A stretch of 42,438 nucleotides of DNA from Acidobacteriota bacterium (GTDB lineage Bacteria; Acidobacteriota; UBA4820; DSQY01): assembly GCA_040752915.1 (NCBI GenBank), contig JBFMHB010000024.1, forward strand, positions 1-42,438, read 5' to 3'. How positions within the stretch are numbered: position 1 is the stretch's first letter; each line of letters opens with the position of its first letter. The position numbers and the translations under genes are program-made. Under the pieces are notes generated by a model. That model saw only the letters and a program-made list of their open reading frames with translations, did no database searches and was not told the DNA's origin. Below, piece by piece: positions 15,899 through 24,997 of the stretch.

Positions 15899-18262
15899 AT
15901 GGGCGGCGCCGCAAAGAGGTTCGGACACCTGGCGAGATCCAGGCGGGCGAGGGCCGCGGCGGCATTCCTTCTGGCGTCTATCCCGCTCGTCCTGTGGCTG
16001 CGCTGCGGGCCTCTCCCCGAGGGTTTCCTGGACCCTTCCGCCCACCAGTCCACCCAGGTGGTGGACCGCCGCGGCGCTCCCCTCTACGAGAGCCTTTCCG
16101 AGCGGGAGGGCCGGAGCGCGTGGCTGGCGCCCGACTCCTTGCCGGCAACTCTCGTAAACGCCACGCTGGCCGCCGAGGACGGGCGCTTCTTCCTCCACCC
16201 GGGCCTGGACCCGCTGGCCCTCGGCCGGGCCCTCTGGCACGACGCGAAGGCGGGGCGGATCAAGGAGGGGGGCTCCACCCTCACCCAGCAGGCCGTGAAG
16301 CGGCTCATGGGCCGGCCGCGCACCGTGGGCGGCAAGCTGAGGGAAATGGTCTACGCGCTCCGCCTGGAGCACCGGCTTTCCAAGCGGGAGATCCTGGCCC
16401 TCTACCTGAATCTGGCCCCCTACGGAAACCAGTTCGTGGGGGCCTCGGCGGCGAGCCGGGGTTACTTCGGCTGTTCGCCCCAAGACCTGACTCCGGCCCA
16501 GGCCGCCTTCCTGGCGGGGCTGCCCCAGCGCCCCACGGCCCTCGACCCCTACAAGAACCTGGACTCCGCCCTGGGACGCCAGCGGTGGGTGCTGGGCCGC
16601 ATGAGGGCCCTGGGGTTCCTGAATGGGGAGGACCATGGCCGGGCGTTGAGGGAGCGCCTGAAGGTGGGCCGTCCGGACCGCCCCTTCCTTGCGCCCCACT
16701 TCGTGGAGCGGGTCCTTGGCGGCCTCGAAGGGCGCAGGGCCTCCAGGGTGGAGACGGCCCTGGACCTCGACCTGCAGGGCGACGTCCGGGGAATCCTGGC
16801 GGCCGGTCGGGAAGCCCGCCTCGCCCATGGCGCCCACAACGCGGCCGTGGTGGTCCTCCTCAACGAGACGGGCGAGGTCCTGGCCTACGAGGGCTCCGGG
16901 GACTACTTCGACGGGGCCCACGGTGGGGCCATCGACGGCGCCGCCTCCCCGCGCCAGCCGGGGTCGGCCCTCAAGCCCTTCACCTACGCCCTGGCCTTCG
17001 AGAAGGGCTTCACGCCGGCTTCGGTCCTGCCCGACGTGCCCTCCCATTTCCCCACGGCCCAGGAGGGCGTCCTCTACGCTCCCCGCAACTACGACGGCGT
17101 CTTCCGGGGCCCCATGCGGGCGCGGGTCGCCCTGGCGGGTTCGGAGAACGTCCCCGCCGTGTACCTGCTCTCCAAGGTCGGCGTGGCGGACCTCCTGGGC
17201 CTGCTGAGGGCGGCGGGGTTCTCGACCCTGGACCGGAACGCGGACTTCTACGGCTTCGGGCTCACCCTCGGGGACGCCGAGGTCCGCCTCGACGAGGTGG
17301 CCGCCGCCTACGCGGCCCTGGCCCGCGGCGGCCTCTACCTCCCGCCTCGGCTCGTGCGGCGCGTCCGGTGGAGCGACGGCTCGTCCACTTCCCCGGCCCC
17401 CGCCGAACCCCGTCGGATCCTCTCTCCCCGCGCGGCCTTCTGGGCGGCCGATGTCTTGAGCGACCCCTCGGCGAGGGCGTGGGCCTTCGGTTCGGGAGGG
17501 AGCCTGGACTTTCCCTTCCCCGTCGCGGTCAAGACGGGCACCTCCCAGGCCTACCGGGACAACTGGTGCGTGGGCTTCACGCGGGAAGTCACGGTGGGGG
17601 TGTGGGTGGGCAACTTCGACCGGACGCCCCTGGTGAACTCCTCCGGCGTGACCGGCGCCGGGCCCCTCTTTCACGACGTGCTCGTGGCCGCCCAGCGGCG
17701 GGCGACGGGGCGCCTGCCCGGGCCCGCGGACCCGCCCCTCGCGGACCTTCCGGAGGGGCTCTCCCCCCTCGAAATCTGCGCCCTTTCTGGGCTGACCGCT
17801 TCGCCCCTGTGCCCGCGGGTGGAGAGGGAATGGCTTCCTCCGTCCGCCGCGCCGGTCTCGTGCTCGTGGCATGGAAAGGGTGGAACGGTGGCCTGGCCCT
17901 CCGAGTACCGGTCCTGGGCGCGGAGCGCCGGCCGGCTCGAGGAGGGCGCCACGGCCCTGCCTGCTCCGCCTCCGCCGGGGGGGGAGCGCCGCGCGTCGGC
18001 GCCACCCTTGGTCCTGCTCAATCCTCCCGCGGGGGCCGTCTACCTCCTCGACCCCACCCTCCGCCCGGGTTTTCAGACCCTACCCTTCCGCGCGGCGGCG
18101 GAGGGCCCTCCCCGCACCCTCCTCTGGCTCGTAGACGGCGCCGAGGTGGGGCGGGCCTCCTCCGACGGGAGCCTGGACTGGCCCCTGACACGGGGGACGC
18201 ACGTGGTGGAGGTCCGGGACGGCCGGGGGCACTCGGCCCGGGCGGAGATCGTGGTGAAGTAG
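15899..18262 (+). CDS. pbpC: Penicillin-binding protein 1C
   Basis: 787 residues, close to E. coli PBP1C (770). One membrane anchor (about 20-35) precedes a GT51 glycosyltransferase domain (about 65-240) with E93-DGRFF and E123-GGSTLTQQ, the two catalytic glutamates that polymerise lipid II. The transpeptidase domain has S356-A-L-K359 (SxxK), S415-E-N417 (SxN) and K545-T-G. The tail (about 680-787) is the C-terminal BiPBP_C domain specific to the 1C group. All catalytic residues are present. E. coli PBP1C is encoded beside the macroglobulin YfhM and is thought to repair peptidoglycan after attack; here the macroglobulin gene is in the same window but not adjacent. The start at 15899 has only a weak ribosome site (AAAGAG). 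Confidence 0.95.
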   Translation: MGGAAKRFGHLARSRRARAAAAFLLASIPLVLWLRCGPLPEGFLDPSAHQSTQVVDRRGAPLYESLSEREGRSAWLAPDSLPATLVNATLAAEDGRFFLHPGLDPLALGRALWHDAKAGRIKEGGSTLTQQAVKRLMGRPRTVGGKLREMVYALRLEHRLSKREILALYLNLAPYGNQFVGASAASRGYFGCSPQDLTPAQAAFLAGLPQRPTALDPYKNLDSALGRQRWVLGRMRALGFLNGEDHGRALRERLKVGRPDRPFLAPHFVERVLGGLEGRRASRVETALDLDLQGDVRGILAAGREARLAHGAHNAAVVVLLNETGEVLAYEGSGDYFDGAHGGAIDGAASPRQPGSALKPFTYALAFEKGFTPASVLPDVPSHFPTAQEGVLYAPRNYDGVFRGPMRARVALAGSENVPAVYLLSKVGVADLLGLLRAAGFSTLDRNADFYGFGLTLGDAEVRLDEVAAAYAALARGGLYLPPRLVRRVRWSDGSSTSPAPAEPRRILSPRAAFWAADVLSDPSARAWAFGSGGSLDFPFPVAVKTGTSQAYRDNWCVGFTREVTVGVWVGNFDRTPLVNSSGVTGAGPLFHDVLVAAQRRATGRLPGPADPPLADLPEGLSPLEICALSGLTASPLCPRVEREWLPPSAAPVSCSWHGKGGTVAWPSEYRSWARSAGRLEEGATALPAPPPPGGERRASAPPLVLLNPPAGAVYLLDPTLRPGFQTLPFRAAAEGPPRTLLWLVDGAEVGRASSDGSLDWPLTRGTHVVEVRDGRGHSARAEIVVK

Positions 18263-18281
18263 GCCCCCCCGGATACGGAAG

Positions 18282-18310
18282 CGCCCCGCCCAAGGGGCGG
18301 GGCGTTTCTT
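18282..18310 (+). terminator. Rho-independent terminator after pbpC
   Basis: A 10-bp perfect GC stem (CGCCCCGCCC at 18282-18291 and GGGCGGGGCG at 18295-18304) with a 3-base loop, followed by TTTCTT. It lies in the 81-base gap between the converging ends of pbpC and the M16 operon, so the hairpin could also act for the minus strand, though without a T-run there. Confidence 0.75.
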
Positions 18311-18343
18311 GCTGTCGGTGCGGTCCGGCGGGCCGGCCGCGGG

Positions 18344-20503
18344 TTACTTGGATTCGGCCGCCGCGGGCTTCTCGAAGAGGGTGGGAGCGAAGCCGGCGTT
18401 GACGACCGCCGTCTGGATGACCTGCACGCCCACCTCCTTGTCGCCATCCTTCTGCACGGTCTTGAAGGGGATCTGGAGGCCGGAGACATCCCGGTAGTCG
18501 GAGAAGATCTCGGTCATGACCTTGGGTCCCTCCTGGGTCAGGACCCGGCGGCGGGCGCCGAGGACGGTCTTTCCGTCGGGGGAGAGGTAGAGGCGGACCT
18601 TCTCCGCGGGGGCCCGGAGGTAGACCTCCTCGGTTTCCTGACCCTCGAAGGTCGTCTTGCCGAGGGCCTGGGCCTCGACCTTGCCGTCGAGGAGGGCCTG
18701 CCACAGGAGGACGAAGCCGCCGTCCAGCCAGATCCCCTGCTTCATTTCCTCGGCGGTGGAGGCGGGGTGGAAGCGGTGCTGGTTCCCCACGGCCATCCAC
18801 GCATTCTTGCCGTCGAAGACCTGGGCCATGGTTCCCATGGGCGTCTCGATGGTGCTGTGGGAGCGGCCGGGCAGGGCGAAGACGGTCTTGACCTTGAGGT
18901 CCATCGCCCCCATGGGGGAGTGGACGGAGACGTTGCCGGTGGTGGTGAGGTCGTTGAAGGAGCGCAGGGCCTTCTCGGCGCTGGCGGCGGCGGCCTTCCG
19001 GAGGAGGGCCTTCCCCTGCTCGAGGGCCTCGGGCGTGGCCTCGGGGAGGGTCTCCTTGGCCGGCGGATCGGGGATCGTGATGTCCAGGGTCTTCACCGGT
19101 CCGAACTCCGAGAGGGGCCGGTCGAACTTCTCCTGAATCCCGATGGCGATGACGGCCAGGTCTTCGACCCGCAGGTGCTTTTTGGCCGCGGCGAGGACGT
19201 CGTCCTTCGTCACCTTCTCGATGGCGTCGCGGAGGCGGGCGTTGAAGTCGGCGGGGTATCCGTAGAAGTCGTAGGTCAGGAGCCGGTTCACGATCTTGTC
19301 CGTGGAATCGAACTCGAAGGCGTAGGAGTTGAGGTAGCCCTTCTTGGCCCGGTCCAGCTCCTCGTCGGTGACGGGCTCGACGCGGATCTTCTTCAACTCG
19401 TCGAGGAGGGTCTCCAGGGCCAGGGCCGTGGTGGAGGGCTTGGTGGAGGTGAAGAAGTAGAAGGCCCCGGGGTGGTCGTAGGCCGGCACCATGAACCCGC
19501 CGGCTCCGTAAGCCAGGCCCTTGAGGGTGCGGATCTGGGTGAAGAGACGCGAGGCCATGCTCCCGCCGAGGATCTCGGAAAGCATGTTGACCGCCGGGAA
19601 GTCGGGATCGTCGAGGCGGAGCCCCAGGAGGCCGGCGAAGAGGAAGGTCTGCTCGATGTCCTTCTTCTCGATGTAGTTCACCGAGGGCTCGGGCGGGAAG
19701 AGGAAGGGCTCGGGGATCTCGGGCCGGGGGCCGGAGGCCTTCCAGGAGGCGAAGGCCGCGGCCAGCTTGTCCTTCATGGCCGCCGTGTCGAAGTCGCCCC
19801 AGACGGCGAGGTGCGCGTTATCGGGCCGGTAGTACGCGCCGTGGAAGGCGAGGAGGTCCTCCCGGGAGAGGTTCTCCACGTCGGCGTATTCGATTTGGCG
19901 GGCGTAAGGCGAGCCGGCTCCGTAGATGACCTTGAGGATCTCCCGCCGGGCGATGTTCATCACCTCGTCGTTGCGCCGAGCGATGACGCTGTTGAGGTGC
20001 GTCTTGGCCAGGTCCACCTTGTCCCCGGCGAAGGCCGGGGAGGCCAGGAACTCCACGTAAAGCGGCAGGACCTGGTCGAAGTTCTCCTTGAGCGTCTTGG
20101 CGGAAAGGGACCCGTACGCGTCCGAAACGCCGGACTCGATGGAGGCGCCGATGCGCTCCAGGAACTCGTCCACCTTGTCGCCGCTCAGGCTCTGCACGCC
20201 GCCCGTGCGGTGGGACTCGCCGAAGAGGTCCGACAGGCCGGTCTTGCCCGCGGGCTCGGCCACCTTGCCGCCGCGGACCAGGGCGCGCATCTGGATGACG
20301 GGAAGCTCGTGGTCCTCCACGAGGATCACCTTGAGGCCGTTGGGAAGCTGGACGCGCTCCACCGCGGGCATCTTGATTTCGTTCAGCTTGGGATACTTCA
20401 GGGCGTCGATGGGGCGGGGCTTCTGGGCCCCCGCCGCGAGGACGGGCGCGGCGAGGAGCAGGGCGAGGGCGCCAAACAGGGGTTTCCTTTTCGTGATGTC
20501 CAT
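18344..20503 (-). CDS. M16 peptidase family protein lacking the zinc site, with C-terminal extension
   Basis: 719 residues from the ATG at 20503, with TGAGGAGG upstream. Signal peptide 1 to about 25. Residues about 50-475 have the M16 two-domain layout (LPNGLKVILVEDHELPVIQM; later ILGGSMASRLFTQIR and KGLAYGAGG). Where active members have HxxEH this protein has GLSDLFGESHRTGG, so it cannot bind zinc in the usual way and should be the non-catalytic partner of a heterodimeric M16B peptidase. The active partner is encoded 10 bases upstream. Residues about 495-719 form an extra beta-rich domain (MGAMDLKVKTVFALPGR, MAQVFDGKNAWMAVGNQ) similar in layout to LolA/outer-membrane lipoprotein-sorting folds, about 220 residues beyond a standard partner subunit. 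It is probably periplasmic. The domain call for the tail is tentative. Confidence 0.88.
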   Translation of the reverse strand: MDITKRKPLFGALALLLAAPVLAAGAQKPRPIDALKYPKLNEIKMPAVERVQLPNGLKVILVEDHELPVIQMRALVRGGKVAEPAGKTGLSDLFGESHRTGGVQSLSGDKVDEFLERIGASIESGVSDAYGSLSAKTLKENFDQVLPLYVEFLASPAFAGDKVDLAKTHLNSVIARRNDEVMNIARREILKVIYGAGSPYARQIEYADVENLSREDLLAFHGAYYRPDNAHLAVWGDFDTAAMKDKLAAAFASWKASGPRPEIPEPFLFPPEPSVNYIEKKDIEQTFLFAGLLGLRLDDPDFPAVNMLSEILGGSMASRLFTQIRTLKGLAYGAGGFMVPAYDHPGAFYFFTSTKPSTTALALETLLDELKKIRVEPVTDEELDRAKKGYLNSYAFEFDSTDKIVNRLLTYDFYGYPADFNARLRDAIEKVTKDDVLAAAKKHLRVEDLAVIAIGIQEKFDRPLSEFGPVKTLDITIPDPPAKETLPEATPEALEQGKALLRKAAAASAEKALRSFNDLTTTGNVSVHSPMGAMDLKVKTVFALPGRSHSTIETPMGTMAQVFDGKNAWMAVGNQHRFHPASTAEEMKQGIWLDGGFVLLWQALLDGKVEAQALGKTTFEGQETEEVYLRAPAEKVRLYLSPDGKTVLGARRRVLTQEGPKVMTEIFSDYRDVSGLQIPFKTVQKDGDKEVGVQVIQTAVVNAGFAPTLFEKPAAAESK

Positions 20504-20513
20504 GGCAGCCTCC

Positions 20514-22025
20514 TCAGTTCGCCGGGTCGGGGACCGTCTCGATGAGGCCCACGGTGCGGTTGGATTTCAGGAAGAGGGTCTTGGCCACGCGCTGGATGTC
20601 CTCCGCCGTCACGGCGTCGATCTTGTCCAGGGCCTTGAACATCTCGCGCCAGTCCCCGTGGACGTTCTGCGCCATGGCGAGCTGGATGCCCAGGCCCACG
20701 TTGGAGTCGATGGAGTCGATGAACTTCATCTTGGCCCGGGCCTTCACGCCGTCGAGCTCCTCCTGGGTCACCGGTTCCTTCTGGAGGCGGTCCAGCTCCG
20801 CGTAGATGGCGGCCTCGCACTCGGCGTTGCTCTTGCCCTTGTTGGGCACGGCGAAGATCACGAAGAGGCCGGGGTACTTCTCGCCCTCGATGGTGGGCAT
20901 GGAGGCCGTCTGCACGGCGAGCTTCTTCTCCTTGACGAGGGCGGTGTACAGGCGGGAGGACCGGCCTCCGCCCAGGATGTCCGCCAGGGCCTCGTAGGCG
21001 GCGCTGTCGGGATGGGTCACGGCGGGGCGGTGGTAGCCGATCACGAGGAAGGGCTGGGCCTTGTCCTCCATGATGACGCGCTTTTCGGCCCGCTGGGGAG
21101 GCTCCACGGTGACCGGCCCCTCGGGCTTGACGCCCGCCGGGATCCGGCCCAGGTGCTTTTCGAGCACGGGTAGCAGGGCCCCCGGATCCACGTCCCCCAC
21201 CACGGCGCAGGTGAGGTTCCTGGCGCGGTAGTAGGTGTTGAACCAGTTCATGGCGTCCTGTCGGGAGATGTGCTGCAGGTCGCTCATGTGCCCGATGACG
21301 AAGGAGCGGTACATGTGGGCCTTGTAGGCCACGGGGAAGAAGTCGTCGAAGAGGCGGCCGGTGGGGCTGCTCTCCCCCATTCGCTTCTCCTCCATGATCA
21401 CGTCCTTTTCCTTGTAGAACTCCCTCAGGACGGGGTTGGAAAAGCGGTCTGCCTCCAGGGCGGCCCAGAGCTCGGCCTTGTTGGAGGGCAGGGAATAGAA
21501 GTAGACGGTCTGGTCGAAGGCGGTGAAGGCGTTGATGCCCTGGGCGCCTTCGCGTTCGATGATCTTGTCGAACTCGCCCGTTTCCGAGTACTTCTGGGCT
21601 TCTTCCTGGGCGGCCTTGAAGGCGGCTTCCAGGGACTTCAGGCGCTCGGGATCGGGCGCAGGCCGGCGGTTCCGTTCGGCGCGGAGGGCCAGGAAGGCCT
21701 CGTCCTCCGCCTTCATGGCGGCGAGTTCCTTCTCGATGTCCTTGGTGCCCACGGAGGTGGTGCCCTTGAAGGCCATGTGTTCGAAGATGTGCGCGAGCCC
21801 CGTGGCGTTCTGCTGTTCGTTCACGCCGCCCACGTCGGCGTAGGTCACGAAGGAGGCCACGGGGGCCGAGGGCCTCGGCAGGATGATCACCTTCAACCCG
21901 TTGGGCAGGGTCTTTTCGACGACCCTTCCCTGCAGATCCTTGAAGCCCTCCGCCCGCAAGGCCGCGGAGATGCCCACGGCCAGCAAAGGCACGCAGAGGG
22001 CCGCGAAACGCCTCTTCCACGTCAT
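20514..22025 (-). CDS. Zinc-dependent M16 peptidase, catalytic subunit
   Basis: 503 residues from the ATG at 22025, chosen because AAGGAGA lies about 8 bases upstream and because it opens directly into a signal peptide (MTWKRRFAALCVPLLAVG, cleavage near residue 27); in-frame starts further up add unrelated sequence. The zinc-binding motif H79-I-F-E-H83 (context GLAHIFEHMAFKG) is intact, with the usual downstream acidic region and a C-terminal M16 domain containing LGGGRSSRLYTALV. An insertion of about 60 residues after the zinc motif (about 95-160, rich in Glu/Lys/Arg) is longer than in typical members. It is followed after 10 bases by the zinc-less homologue, matching the paired M16B arrangement in which both halves build one chamber for degrading peptides. 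Periplasmic by its signal peptide. Confidence 0.92.
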   Translation of the reverse strand: MTWKRRFAALCVPLLAVGISAALRAEGFKDLQGRVVEKTLPNGLKVIILPRPSAPVASFVTYADVGGVNEQQNATGLAHIFEHMAFKGTTSVGTKDIEKELAAMKAEDEAFLALRAERNRRPAPDPERLKSLEAAFKAAQEEAQKYSETGEFDKIIEREGAQGINAFTAFDQTVYFYSLPSNKAELWAALEADRFSNPVLREFYKEKDVIMEEKRMGESSPTGRLFDDFFPVAYKAHMYRSFVIGHMSDLQHISRQDAMNWFNTYYRARNLTCAVVGDVDPGALLPVLEKHLGRIPAGVKPEGPVTVEPPQRAEKRVIMEDKAQPFLVIGYHRPAVTHPDSAAYEALADILGGGRSSRLYTALVKEKKLAVQTASMPTIEGEKYPGLFVIFAVPNKGKSNAECEAAIYAELDRLQKEPVTQEELDGVKARAKMKFIDSIDSNVGLGIQLAMAQNVHGDWREMFKALDKIDAVTAEDIQRVAKTLFLKSNRTVGLIETVPDPAN

Positions 22026-22248
22026 GCCCGATTCTCCTTTCCGATTCATGCGCAACGTTCCGATGAACGGCCGCCGCATTCCCTCCCCGCCGACTCCCAT
22101 GGGGACTGCCGCGGATGATTGCAAACTTCTTTATACGGAGAGAAAGGGCCGGAGGTTTCGAGACGGTTCGGGCGGCGCTCCCGGTCCTCAACGGTTCCTT
22201 TTTCCGAGGGGCGGTTTCCCTGTATGCTGGACCGGGAAGGAGGGCCGG

Positions 22249-23460
22249 ATGCGACCTCTGAATCCTGCCGAACTCGAGATCGATCTTCTCTGCAAGGGCA
22301 TCCGCGTGGATCCTCGCGCCGTGGAGGGGGACGCCCGGTTTCTGGCCAAGGTGCGGGCGGGGTTGGGATCGGGCCTCGAGTTGTGTCTCCCGGCGGCCCA
22401 CAAGACGATTTGGGTCAACGTGCCGGTGGAAGAGCCCTTCGCGGCGTCTTCTCCCTACTCTCTCGAGCGGCGGGACGGGGGCTACGCCGTGTCCGACGCC
22501 CGAGAGGAGGGACTCATCTATCCCGTGCGCCTGCCGGCCCAGCCCTCCTGGTACGGCCGGCGGACCTCCCGCGGGACCCTCATGAGCCAGGTGGGCGTCC
22601 TCCAGGGGACCTACCTGGGAATTTACGTGGGGAGGGTCTGCCAGTTCTGGTCCGCCCGGCCCTCCCTCAACTGCCGCTTCTGCGCCACGGGCCTCAACGT
22701 GGGGGTCACGGAGGAGGCCGAAAAGGACATTCAGGACGTGGTGGAAACGGCCCTCGCCGCCAAGCGGGAGAGCGGCGTCACCTTCGTCCACTTCAACTCG
22801 GGGGACCAGGCGGGCGGGGGGCTGAAGACGGTGGAGCCCTACGTCCGGGCCGTGAAGGACCGGGTGGGAGCCCTCGTGGGCGTGCAGGTCCTGCCCGAGA
22901 AGGACCTCTCCCAGTACGACCGCCTCATCGACGCGGGAGCGGACCACTTCTCCTTCTGCTACGAGTTTCAGGACCCCGGCTGGTTCGAACGGGTCTGTCC
23001 CGGCAAGGCCGCCACGGTGGGCCAGGAGGCCTTCTTCCGGGCCATGGAGTACACGGCGAAGAAGATGGGGAAGGGGCGAAACTCGGGGGAGATCATCGCC
23101 GGCCTGGAGCCCCTGGAGAAGACCCTGGAGGCCATCGACTTCATCACCTCCCTGGGCTGTTTCCCCACGGTGTGCATCTTCCGGCCCCTTCAGGGTACGG
23201 CGATGGAGAACGAACCCTCGCCCCGTTTCGAGGACATGGTCGTGGTCATGCGGAGGGTCTTCGAATCCTGCATGGAGAGGGGGCTTCCCGTGGGCATGGC
23301 GCCGAATATCGAGGTGAGCCTCATCGTCAATCCCGATGACGCCAGGGACCTCGTGCCCTGGAGCTGGAGGAAGGCCTTCTACGTGGCCCGCCTGAGGGCC
23401 GTGAAGGCGCTGGCGAGGCCCTATTTCGCCCTGAAGATGCGCCCGAGAAAGCCCGCCTGA
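22249..23460 (+). CDS. Radical SAM-like protein with unusual C-X10-C-X2-C cysteine pattern
   Basis: 403 residues; the ATG at 22249 follows GGAAGGAGGG. The cysteines C131, C142 and C145 (segment VCQFWSARPSLNCRFCATGLN) give C-X10-C-X2-C instead of the standard C-X3-C-X2-C; proline sits where the first canonical cysteine would be. The rest looks like a radical SAM barrel: HFNSGDQAGGG (about 184-194) in the place of the SAM-binding GGE strand, VGVQVLPEKD, HFSFCYEFQDPGW, and FPTVCIFRPLQGT near 306-318. Further cysteines could bind a second cluster. Reaction unknown. Genes for a 101-residue membrane protein and a VAT-1-like oxidoreductase follow within 31 and 25 bases, so all three probably act together. 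Family call good; the cluster ligands need testing. Confidence 0.8.
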   Translation: MRPLNPAELEIDLLCKGIRVDPRAVEGDARFLAKVRAGLGSGLELCLPAAHKTIWVNVPVEEPFAASSPYSLERRDGGYAVSDAREEGLIYPVRLPAQPSWYGRRTSRGTLMSQVGVLQGTYLGIYVGRVCQFWSARPSLNCRFCATGLNVGVTEEAEKDIQDVVETALAAKRESGVTFVHFNSGDQAGGGLKTVEPYVRAVKDRVGALVGVQVLPEKDLSQYDRLIDAGADHFSFCYEFQDPGWFERVCPGKAATVGQEAFFRAMEYTAKKMGKGRNSGEIIAGLEPLEKTLEAIDFITSLGCFPTVCIFRPLQGTAMENEPSPRFEDMVVVMRRVFESCMERGLPVGMAPNIEVSLIVNPDDARDLVPWSWRKAFYVARLRAVKALARPYFALKMRPRKPA

Positions 23461-23490
23461 CGCGCTCGGGCGGTCCTTCGAGGAGTGGCC

Positions 23491-23796
23491 ATGCGCTGGA
23501 CGGAGAACACCGCGAAAGCCCTCTGCGCGGCCTGCGGGGTCGGGGTCGTCCTCCTCGGCGCGGCGGGCGCCTCGGCCCTGCTCGAGGCCAAGGGAATCCT
23601 CAGGCTGCCCGCCCTGCCCGAGCCCTGGGGCGGGATCGCCCTGTGGACGCTCCTTGCGCTGAGCCTTCTCTTCGCCCTGGACAAGGGGATTCCCAGGGAA
23701 TCCCCGTGGGAGATCCGGCTCCTGTGGATGCGGAGGGCGCTCTTTTTGACCGCCCTCGTGACGGTGCTGCTGGTGTCGAAGTTCGGGGGCCGATGA
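23491..23796 (+). CDS. Small integral membrane protein, function unknown
   Basis: 101 residues from the ATG at 23491, set by AGGAG 5 bases upstream (a GTG 6 bases earlier overlaps that site). Three hydrophobic segments at about 8-30, 48-64 and 80-97 predict a small inner-membrane protein; a Pro/Gly loop (RLPALPEPWGG) joins the first two. No conserved family is recognised. It lies between the radical SAM gene (30-base gap) and the oxidoreductase gene (24-base gap) on the same strand, so it may anchor or supply the other two. Confidence 0.75.
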   Translation: MRWTENTAKALCAACGVGVVLLGAAGASALLEAKGILRLPALPEPWGGIALWTLLALSLLFALDKGIPRESPWEIRLLWMRRALFLTALVTVLLVSKFGGR

Positions 23797-23820
23797 CGGC
23801 CCGGTAGGAAAGGAACCGCC

Positions 23821-24843
23821 ATGAAAGCCGTGGTCATTCCTAAATACGGGGACGCCTCCCTCTTGGAGGTCCGTGAAGTCCCGGCCCCACCGTGCGGGCC
23901 CGGGACTCTCCTCGTGGACGTGCGCGCCGCCGGCGTCAACTTCGCCGACGTGCTTTCCAGGCTGGGAATCTACAAGGCGGCGCCCAAGCCGCCCTTCGTT
24001 CCCGGAATCGAGGTGGCGGGCGTCGTGGAAGCCACAGGACAAGGTGTTAGGGCCTTCAAGCCCGGGGACCGGGTCATGGCCTTTTGCACCTTTGGGGGCT
24101 ACGCGGAGAAGGTGGCCGCGCCCGAGGCCTTCGTCTTCAGACTCCCAGAGGACATGGGGTTTCCCGAAGCGGCGGCCTTTCCGGTCCAGTACCTGACGGC
24201 CTGGCACGCCGTCCACCAACTGGCCCACGTCCGCGAGGGGGAGACGGTCCTCGTCCACGCCGCGGCAGGCGGGGTGGGCATCGCCTGCCTCCAACTGCTG
24301 AGGCATGCGGGCGCGAGGGTCTTCGCCACCGTGAGCAGCGAACCAAAGGCCGCCGTCGTGAAGGAGGAGTATCCCGAGGCCGTCCCCATCCTCTACACCC
24401 AGGAGGACTTCGCCGTGCGGATCCGGAAGGATTCGGGGCGGGGGGTGGACGTGGTCCTGGACTCCATCGGAGGCGACACCTTCCACAAATCCTGGGGTCT
24501 CCTGGAGCCTTACGGCCGCCACGTCCTCTTCGGGGCCGCAGCGGCGGTGAAGCCCGGAGCCATCGCGCGGCTGGGCGCTTTGTGGCGCTTGAGGCGCATG
24601 CTCCTGGTTTCGCCCCTCGCCATGATCGACAAGAACCGCACCCTCTCCGGCTTCAACCTCTACCACATGGCCTCCCGCAGCGACCTTCTGAGAGAGGCCG
24701 CCGCGCGGATGCTCGATCTGCGAGTCCAGGGGGTCGTGAAGCCCCGCGTGGGGCTCGCCCTTCCCCTGGAGAAGGCCGCCGAGGCTCACCGCCGCATGCA
24801 GGACCGGCGCACCGTCGGAAAGGTCGTCCTCACCGTCGGGTAG
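23821..24843 (+). CDS. Medium-chain NADPH-dependent oxidoreductase, VAT-1/quinone reductase type
   Basis: 340 residues. The ATG follows GGAAAGGAACC. The N-terminal GroES-like part has the family signatures [18 protein letters not shown] and [16 protein letters not shown], and the nucleotide-binding part has [17 protein letters not shown] (about 142-158). There are no structural or catalytic zinc cysteines, so it belongs to the zinc-free quinone-oxidoreductase branch. The region FNLYHMASR plus the late [24 protein letters not shown] matches VAT-1-like members. These enzymes reduce enones or quinones with NADPH. Last gene of the radical SAM operon, so the substrate may be that enzyme's product. 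Confidence 0.9.
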   Translation: MKAVVIPKYGDASLLEVREVPAPPCGPGTLLVDVRAAGVNFADVLSRLGIYKAAPKPPFVPGIEVAGVVEATGQGVRAFKPGDRVMAFCTFGGYAEKVAAPEAFVFRLPEDMGFPEAAAFPVQYLTAWHAVHQLAHVREGETVLVHAAAGGVGIACLQLLRHAGARVFATVSSEPKAAVVKEEYPEAVPILYTQEDFAVRIRKDSGRGVDVVLDSIGGDTFHKSWGLLEPYGRHVLFGAAAAVKPGAIARLGALWRLRRMLLVSPLAMIDKNRTLSGFNLYHMASRSDLLREAAARMLDLRVQGVVKPRVGLALPLEKAAEAHRRMQDRRTVGKVVLTVG

Positions 24844-24941
24844 AGCGGGAGGCGAGGCGGACCTCAGAGGAAGAGAGGGAACGGGCCGACCCATTCCCTC
24901 CGGTTACCGGTCGCCCGTGTCGCCGGTTGCGCCGGATCCCC

Positions 24942-24971
24942 TTGCCAAGAGGGGGCAAACTGGGCTAAAAT
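24942..24971 (+). promoter_or_regulatory. Promoter of rpmE
   Basis: TTGCCA (24942-24947), an 18-base spacer and TAAAAT (24966-24971), giving a short leader before the ATG at 24998. TTGCC/GGCAA arms (24942-24946 and 24955-24959) form a small inverted repeat over the -35, a possible regulator site. Confidence 0.6.
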
Positions 24972-24997
24972 CCTCTTTTGCTAGGAGGTTTTGCTCC

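Noticed and set aside
20398-24894. A minus-strand frame open for nearly 1500 codons opposite several genes
   Set aside because: It runs antisense through the M16, radical SAM and oxidoreductase genes, has no conserved domain outside the stretch shared with real genes, and its Arg/Gly/Pro-rich translation is what GC-rich third positions create.
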